This document shows positions 6,094 to 7,410 of a DNA stretch of 7,410 nt, in pieces. Both the position numbers and the translations under genes were made by a program. Below the pieces are notes generated by a model. It was given only the letters and a program-made list of their open reading frames with translations, searched no databases and had not been told where the DNA came from. Source of the stretch: Actinomycetota bacterium (GTDB taxonomy: Bacteria > Actinomycetota > Acidimicrobiia > Acidimicrobiales > Iamiaceae); the NCBI GenBank assembly GCA_018268545.1, contig JAFDWI010000105.1:1-7410 (forward strand). The letters are read 5' to 3'. Positions within the stretch are counted from its first letter, which is position 1, and each line of letters begins with the position of its first letter.

Positions 6094-6111
6094 GCGCTCA
6101 GCGCTCAGCGC
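6087..6111. terminator. 25-bp perfect palindrome at the convergence, possible bidirectional terminator
   Basis: The arms are GCGCTGAGCGCT and AGCGCTCAGCGC around a central C. As RNA it gives an 11-bp stem (6087-6097 with 6101-6111) and a 3-nt loop. Both stop codons lie inside it: the thiolase TGA at 6091-6093 and the dehydrogenase TGA (plus-strand TCA) at 6105-6107. No T-tract follows on either strand, so it is not a classical intrinsic terminator; U-less hairpins are often proposed as terminators in actinobacteria. It can also be read as imperfect tandem heptamers GCGCTGA, GCGCTCA, GCGCTCA. Confidence 0.55.
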
Positions 6112-7124
6112 GATGCGGCCGTCCCCGCGTCGGCCGCAGTGATCCGACCGGCTCGGGCGAGCGACGCGATGCAGTCGGCGAACGTCGACTCCAACGATCG
6201 ATACGTGATGCCGAGTTCATCGTGCACCGCCGAATCATCGGATTCGGGCATCTGCGTGTAGTAGTCCATGGCCGCTCGGGTGAGCGCGGACGACCAACCC
6301 GTGCGCGTCGTGACCGCATCGACGACCGATCCGAGCACCCGCAACCCCGACCCCGGGATCGGGATCCGGACAATCCGACGTCCCGTCACATCGCGGAAGA
6401 TCCGGGTGATCTGGCCGGCATCCCGATAGGTGCCCCCGACCATGAAGCGACGCGGACCTCTGCCCGGTTCGATCACCGCAGCGTGCACGGCCGCGAGATC
6501 GCGTACGTCGATGACGAGCCACCCAGCGTCCGAACCCGGTACGACGCCGCCGCGCAGGACCGTCTCGAAACCCTCCGCGACCTCTCCGAAGCGATCGCCG
6601 ACCCCGGGGCCGACGACCATCCCCGGATAGGTGATGACGACGGGCACCCCGTCCGCCTGGAGTGACCGGGCGTAATCCTCGACCGCGGACTTCGACCGAC
6701 CGTACGCATCGCCGGCGGACCCGGTCGGGAGGTCCGCATGCAACTGCGAAAGCCCGGGAGCGAACAGCGACGTGATCGACGACGTGTGCACGATCGGATC
6801 GAGTCCGAGCCGTGCCGCGGTCCCCAGCACCGTTCGTGCCCCGGCGAGGTTGGTCGCCAGGACCTCGGCGTCGTGACGGGGATCGGTTGCAACCATCGCC
6901 GCGCAGTGCAGCACCGCATCGCACCCCCCGAGCGCGTCGCTGACCGAGTCCGGATCCGTGACATCGCCGATGCACCGGTCCTCGACGTCGACGCCGAGCT
7001 CGGCCACACTTCCGAGCCGCTCGACAGACCGGACGAGGAAACGGACCTCGTGACCCGCTTCGGCGAGCGCCTTCGCACTCCAACCACCCACGAAACCCGT
7101 CCCGCCGGTGACGAGGACCTTCAT
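6105..7124 (-). CDS. Extended short-chain dehydrogenase/reductase (NAD(P)-dependent epimerase/dehydratase family)
   Basis: A 339-aa oxidoreductase with a Rossmann fold. The N-terminal MKVLVTGGTGFVGG carries the GxxGxxG motif at Gly7, Gly10 and Gly13. Catalytic residues are Ser115 (HTSSI), Tyr141 and Lys145 (YGRSK). The YPGMVVGPG stretch at 166-174 and the long C-terminal substrate region mark it as an extended SDR of the 3beta-hydroxysteroid dehydrogenase / dihydroflavonol reductase type, not a classical 250-aa SDR. Strand beta2 ends in FLVRS with Arg32 and no acidic residue, which hints at NADP(H). The substrate is unknown; an alcohol or ketone of a lipid, sterol or polyketide fits the neighbours. 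It follows the MaoC-like gene by 39 bp on the same strand and is convergent with the thiolase gene. The ATG at 7124 fits the family N-terminus exactly, although its Shine-Dalgarno is poor. A four-codon frame (7121-7135) ends in a TGA that overlaps this start. Confidence 0.9.
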   Translation of the reverse strand: MKVLVTGGTGFVGGWSAKALAEAGHEVRFLVRSVERLGSVAELGVDVEDRCIGDVTDPDSVSDALGGCDAVLHCAAMVATDPRHDAEVLATNLAGARTVLGTAARLGLDPIVHTSSITSLFAPGLSQLHADLPTGSAGDAYGRSKSAVEDYARSLQADGVPVVITYPGMVVGPGVGDRFGEVAEGFETVLRGGVVPGSDAGWLVIDVRDLAAVHAAVIEPGRGPRRFMVGGTYRDAGQITRIFRDVTGRRIVRIPIPGSGLRVLGSVVDAVTTRTGWSSALTRAAMDYYTQMPESDDSAVHDELGITYRSLESTFADCIASLARAGRITAADAGTAASR

Positions 7125-7163
7125 CGCAGCATCATCTGGTCGCCGCCTCGAAGTCGCCCCGGC

Positions 7164-7410
7164 TCAAGGGTAGAAACGGCTGAGCGCATCGACCACACAT
7201 GCCGGCTTGTCACCGCCGTCGATCTCGATGGTGACCCGCATCGTCGTCTGGATCCCACCGGTCACCTCGTCGACGGCGACCAACTCGACGCCGGCTCGAA
7301 CCCGCGACCCGACCGGGACGGGTGCCGGGAAACGCACCTTGTCGACGCCGTAGTTCGCGCCCATCGAGATCCCCCGGACCTCGACGGTGCCAGGCGGGAA
7401 CGCGTGCGAC
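7164..7410 (-). CDS. MaoC/NodN-like acyl-CoA dehydratase (enoyl-CoA hydratase 2 type), C-terminal 81 residues
   Basis: The frame is open at the window edge and stops with TGA at 7164-7166. The visible part starts SHAFPPGTVEVRGISMG. It contains the hallmark stretch MGANYGVDKVRFPAPVPVGS, which in hot-dog-fold MaoC/NodN proteins lines the back of the CoA pocket. VRAGVELVAVDEVTGG and VTIEIDGGDKPACVVDALSR follow, ending FYP. Members hydrate trans-2-enoyl-CoA to (R)-3-hydroxyacyl-CoA, or the reverse. The family is usually about 150 aa, so roughly the first half is missing, including the Asp/His catalytic motif, and activity cannot be judged. The frame certainly continues upstream of the internal ATG at 7364, because the residues before it also fit the family. 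It is probably cotranscribed with the dehydrogenase gene 39 bp downstream. Confidence 0.85.
   Translation of the reverse strand, partial: SHAFPPGTVEVRGISMGANYGVDKVRFPAPVPVGSRVRAGVELVAVDEVTGGIQTTMRVTIEIDGGDKPACVVDALSRFYP

Noticed and set aside
6235..7083. 282-codon open frame on the minus strand
   Set aside because: Frame-shifted shadow of the dehydrogenase; Arg/Gly-rich, with no Rossmann or catalytic motif.

Overview
The window looks like chromosomal DNA of a high-GC actinobacterium. It has very high G/C at third codon positions, GTG starts on two genes, short gaps, and gene families common in mycobacteria and Acidimicrobiia-like lineages. The many GATC/CGATCG words would fit an Acidimicrobiia-type genome, but that is a weak guess. 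No rRNA, tRNA, insertion sequence or CRISPR array was seen.

Left part (1-834, minus strand): the N-terminal 224 residues of a NitT/TauT-type ABC importer permease, continuing past base 1. Upstream of it is an apparently undescribed leader. A 33-codon ORF (733-834) has a 12-nt Shine-Dalgarno match and ends 58 nt before the permease start. The stretch between them can fold into a 13-bp hairpin (681-726) that hides the permease's own Shine-Dalgarno. This has the architecture of a translational attenuator or coupling device and is the most interesting signal here.

Middle (1050-4382, plus strand), divergent from the importer: a complete two-gene MacB/LolD-type ABC system, with a 263-aa ATPase followed after 6 bp by an 844-aa, probably 10-TM FtsX-family permease with an internal duplication. 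It probably acts as an exporter or mechanotransmission-type machine; its substrate cannot be read from sequence. The shared divergent region (675-1049) carries several small palindromes.

Right part (4454-7410): a lipid/acyl-CoA group. On the plus strand a stand-alone zinc-ribbon/OB-fold (DUF35) protein overlaps by 4 nt a thiolase-fold 'lipid-transfer protein'. The thiolase keeps the nucleophile Cys, but the two His positions of SCP2 thiolases are Tyr and Glu. Size and order recall the mycobacterial pair Rv1628c/Rv1627c (from memory). Convergent to it on the minus strand are the end of a MaoC/NodN-like hydratase and a complete extended short-chain dehydrogenase. A perfect 25-bp palindrome (6087-6111) at the convergence contains both stop codons and may be a bidirectional terminator. 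Hydratase, dehydrogenase and thiolase/aldolase chemistry together suggest degradation or modification of a CoA-linked lipid or sterol-like side chain, but the substrate is unknown.
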